Below are positions 6,512-8,676 of a DNA stretch of 8,676 bases, piece after piece. Source of the DNA: an uncultured Collinsella sp. (lineage in GTDB: Bacteria > Actinomycetota > Coriobacteriia > Coriobacteriales > Coriobacteriaceae); contig CABTWP010000065.1 of NCBI GenBank assembly GCA_902488525.1, positions 1 to 8,676 of the forward strand, written 5' to 3'. Within the stretch, counting starts at the first letter, position 1; each line of letters begins with the position of its first letter. The notes beneath the pieces are model-generated. The model saw only the letters and a list, made by a program, of their open reading frames with translations. It was not told the origin of the DNA and searched no databases. The position numbers and the translations under genes are program-made.

Positions 6512-8152
6512 ATGATCGAAATCACCCAAGTCAACGCTTCGCTCGATGAAGTCGGCGATGAAAATGCCTGCCTCATTGTTGGCAAGCGAGTCGCCAAGCG
6601 CGTCCTACGTTGCAAGGACTCCGAGATCAAGTCCATCGAGCTCCACCGCAAGTCAATCGACGCTCGCAAAAAACGAGACGTCCATTTTATCCTGAGCTTT
6701 CGTGTTGAGCTGACCAGTCCCCACCTCGAGCGAGAAGCGGTCGACAGCGTTTCCGAACGTGACCGCTCGCGCGTACGCGCGATAGAAGACGATGGGTCTT
6801 CATTCCCCTCCCCCGTCTCCGACGCACCTCAAGAATGCCCTGTCGTTGTCGGCGCCGGATGCGCTGGCCTTTTCGCTGCGCTCACCCTTGCCGAAGCGGG
6901 TCTTAAGCCCTTGCTCATCGAGCGCGGCGACCCAGCATTTCGCCGCTCGCATGCGATCGATCTCTTTCTAAAGGAGCGCATCCTCGACCCCGAGAGCAAT
7001 ATCCAGTTTGGCCTGGGCGGCGCGGGGACCTTCTCGGACGGCAAGCTCAATACGGGAACCAAAAATCCCGCCCATCGCCTTATCCTCGAAACCTTCGTCG
7101 AGGCGGGCGCGCCCCGCGATATTCTGTGGGATGCCAAGCCGCACATTGGCTCTGACATCCTTCCCACGGTTGTCACCGCTATATCCCAGCGCATCGAGCA
7201 GCTCGGAGGTGTCGTCCGTTATCGAACAAAGCTCGTCGACATTCGCATCGACGCGTCTGGCGCCATCACCGGTATCGATGTCCAATCGTCCCAAGACGCC
7301 GCTTACGAGCCAATTGAGACAAAGCACCTCATCCTCGCCTGCGGGCATTCTGCTCGCGATATTTTTGAGCTCCTTAAGGACCACAACGTGGCCCTCGCAC
7401 AAAAGACCTTTGCCATGGGCGTTCGCATCGAGCATCCGCAGCGCGACATCGACCGAGCCCAATATGGAGCCTTGGCGGGACATCCTGCCCTCGGAGCAGC
7501 CCCCTACAAGCTCGTCGCCCATCTTCCCAACGGCCGCAGCGTGTTCTCGTTTTGCATGTGCCCCGGCGGACAGGTTGTCGCCGCCTCTTCCGAGCAGGGC
7601 CACCTGTGCGTCAACGGCGCTAGCCTCAATGCCCGCGACGGACGCAACGCAAATGCCGCCTTGCTCGTTAACGTCACGCCTGAGGACCTTCCCAACGATG
7701 ACCCGCTCGCCGGCATCGAGCTCCAGCGTGCCTGCGAGGCGGCCGCCTATCGCCTGGGCGGTTCCAACTGGAACGCACCGGCACAACTCGTCGGAGATTT
7801 CCTCGCAGGACGCGCCAGCAAGGCGCCCGGAAAGGTAAAGCCCACCTATCCGCTCGGTGTGACCTGGACGGCAATTGACGAAGCCCTGCCGCAGCATATC
7901 GTCGAGTCGCTCCGCCTGGGACTTCCCCTACTCGGAAAAAAGCTACGAGGCTACGACCGTCCCGATGCCGTTCTTACCGGCGTGGAGACTCGTTCGAGCT
8001 CACCTGTCACTGTCACCCGAGACCGAACGTGCCATGCCGTGTCGACCCCGGGCCTCTACCCTTGTGGTGAGGGAGCTGGATATGCTGGCGGCATCATGAG
8101 CGCGGCCACCGACGGCATCCGTTGTGCCGAAGCCCTGATCGCGGACCTCTAA
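6512..8152 (+). CDS. COG2509-type FAD-dependent dehydrogenase of unknown substrate
   Basis: Predicted cytoplasmic flavoprotein of the uncharacterised 'FAD-dependent dehydrogenase' family common in Firmicutes and gut Actinobacteria; 546 aa against about 530 typical. The small N-terminal domain (about 1-68) carries the family motif KSIDARKKRDVHFIL at 47-61. An unconserved charged and serine-rich linker runs to about 105. The FAD domain follows with VVGAGCAGLFAALTLAEAG at 112-130 and E137-R138 at the next strand. Further motifs are GLGGAGTFSDGKLNTGTKN at 167-185, ACGHSARD at 276-283, GVETRSSSPV at 490-499, and the closing FAD motif YPCGEGAGYAGGIMSAATDG at 516-535. The start at 6512 has AAGGAG at 6500-6505, six bases upstream, and begins where family similarity begins. 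An in-frame ATG at 6389 would run back through the hairpin and into the previous gene, so it is rejected. The gene lies between two terminators and is probably transcribed alone. Reaction and physiological role are unknown. Confidence 0.9.
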   Translation: MIEITQVNASLDEVGDENACLIVGKRVAKRVLRCKDSEIKSIELHRKSIDARKKRDVHFILSFRVELTSPHLEREAVDSVSERDRSRVRAIEDDGSSFPSPVSDAPQECPVVVGAGCAGLFAALTLAEAGLKPLLIERGDPAFRRSHAIDLFLKERILDPESNIQFGLGGAGTFSDGKLNTGTKNPAHRLILETFVEAGAPRDILWDAKPHIGSDILPTVVTAISQRIEQLGGVVRYRTKLVDIRIDASGAITGIDVQSSQDAAYEPIETKHLILACGHSARDIFELLKDHNVALAQKTFAMGVRIEHPQRDIDRAQYGALAGHPALGAAPYKLVAHLPNGRSVFSFCMCPGGQVVAASSEQGHLCVNGASLNARDGRNANAALLVNVTPEDLPNDDPLAGIELQRACEAAAYRLGGSNWNAPAQLVGDFLAGRASKAPGKVKPTYPLGVTWTAIDEALPQHIVESLRLGLPLLGKKLRGYDRPDAVLTGVETRSSSPVTVTRDRTCHAVSTPGLYPCGEGAGYAGGIMSAATDGIRCAEALIADL

Positions 8153-8179
8153 CGCACGAATTCCAGCGCGCAAAAGACA

Positions 8180-8213
8180 CAGGCCCCGAGCTCCACAGGG
8201 AACTCGGGGCCTG
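8180..8213. terminator. Bidirectional rho-independent terminator between convergent genes
   Basis: CAGGCCCCGAG at 8180-8190 pairs perfectly with CTCGGGGCCTG at 8203-8213, and an inner TCC/GGA pairing (8192-8194 with 8199-8201) extends the hairpin around an ACAG loop. On the plus strand a T-rich run follows (8214-8225). On the minus strand the mirrored side reads GTCTTTTG (8178-8171). It sits 28 bp after the COG2509 stop and 5 bp beyond the uvrB stop, so it probably ends both convergent transcripts. Confidence 0.85.
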
Positions 8214-8217
8214 TTCG

Positions 8218-8676
8218 CTATTTCTTAAACCGTGTACCCTGGCGTTTTCTGCCCGATGCGAACGTGGAACCCTTGCGGGCCTGCGAACGTAAGCGCTCGA
8301 TCGTCTCGTCCTCAGACGCACCCTCGAGCATCGCCCGAATCTGAACGACGGCATCGCGCAGGCGCGCCGCCTCCTCAAAGTCCATGGCGGCAGAAGCGTT
8401 ACGCATATCCTCTTCCATGGTTTCGACAATCCGCACAAGCTCGTCATGCGGCAGTTCTTCCAACTGCTCCGCAAGTGCCTGCTCGGGCGCCACCGTTTCC
8501 GGCACGCCGCCCTCGCCCGACTCATCGGGCGTATAGAATGCACCATGGCCAAGAGAGTCGCCCTTCGAGCGTCCCTTGGAACCCACGGTTTTTTCGGCCT
8601 CGGCAATAAAACTCGAAATGTCGTTAATGGCCTTGCGGACCGTCTTGGGCACAATGCCATGCTCTTCGTTATATGC
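8218..8676 (-). CDS. uvrB: UvrB, excinuclease ABC subunit B (C-terminal 152 residues only)
   Basis: C-terminal end of the UvrB damage-verifying helicase, which takes over from UvrA and recruits UvrC. The first visible residues, AYNEEHGIVPKTVRKAI, match the conserved end of the UvrB helicase core and run off the window edge, so the 5' part lies outside. A Gly/Ser/acidic linker (about 33-77 of the visible part) follows, then the UVR domain at about 78-113 (ELVRIVETMEEDMRNASAAMDFEEAARLRD), which contacts UvrC. A tail rich in Arg and Lys ends in RKRQGTRFKK. From the AYNEE motif to the end, E. coli UvrB has about 97 residues and this protein has 152; linker and tail are both longer. The GTG at 8652 is an internal valine, not a start. 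The gene is convergent with the COG2509 gene and shares the bidirectional terminator with it. The identification is firm. Confidence 0.96.
   Translation of the reverse strand, partial: AYNEEHGIVPKTVRKAINDISSFIAEAEKTVGSKGRSKGDSLGHGAFYTPDESGEGGVPETVAPEQALAEQLEELPHDELVRIVETMEEDMRNASAAMDFEEAARLRDAVVQIRAMLEGASEDETIERLRSQARKGSTFASGRKRQGTRFKK

Noticed and set aside
6968..7897. 309-codon open frame on the minus strand
   Set aside because: It lies fully antisense to the COG2509 flavoprotein, whose motifs are intact throughout; the minus-strand product resembles no known family.
8094..8660. 188-codon minus-strand frame overlapping uvrB and the terminator
   Set aside because: The other minus-strand frame is UvrB with its UVR domain. 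This one is Arg-rich, unrecognisable and crosses the bidirectional terminator.
1..8676. Mobile element, CRISPR array, defence system or toxin-antitoxin locus
   Set aside because: I saw no transposase, integrase, spaced repeats, terminal inverted repeats or small paired ORFs. Gaps are short and the genes are standard chromosomal families.

Overview
The window reads as chromosomal housekeeping DNA from a moderately high-GC Gram-positive bacterium. The protein styles (a Coriobacteriia-like UvrA/UvrB pair, a lipoteichoic acid synthase-type sulfatase, an Mrp/NBP35 ATPase with a short N-terminus, and two gut-anaerobe-type flavoproteins) make Collinsella or a close relative my best guess. That assignment is by impression only; no search was possible.

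Layout. The left edge holds the 5' two thirds of uvrA on the minus strand (612 codons, C-terminal half outside the window). A 193-bp divergent gap follows, with a possible LexA-type operator. Then come four plus-strand genes: a polytopic membrane sulfatase of the LTA synthase family (717 aa), mrp (276 aa), a BaiN/HI0933-family flavoprotein (423 aa) whose GTG start touches the mrp stop codon, and a COG2509-type FAD-dependent dehydrogenase (546 aa). A rho-independent hairpin lies between the two flavoprotein genes, directly before the second gene's ribosome binding site. The right edge holds the last 152 codons of uvrB on the minus strand. It is separated from the COG2509 gene by a strong bidirectional terminator. 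Gaps between genes are all under 200 bp.

How the genes fit together. UvrA and UvrB are partners in nucleotide excision repair and flank the four-gene block in the same orientation, with uvrB upstream of uvrA. The block therefore looks like an opposite-strand insertion into what is often an adjacent uvrB-uvrA pair. Within the block, mrp and the BaiN-like gene are probably translationally coupled. The sulfatase and the COG2509 gene look like separate transcription units.

I found no mobile element, CRISPR array, tRNA/rRNA or phage gene, and no convincing previously undescribed system. The points most worth a second look are the split uvr pair, the candidate SOS box, the terminator placed against a ribosome binding site, the remodelled middle of the BaiN-like protein, and the extended UvrB C-terminus.
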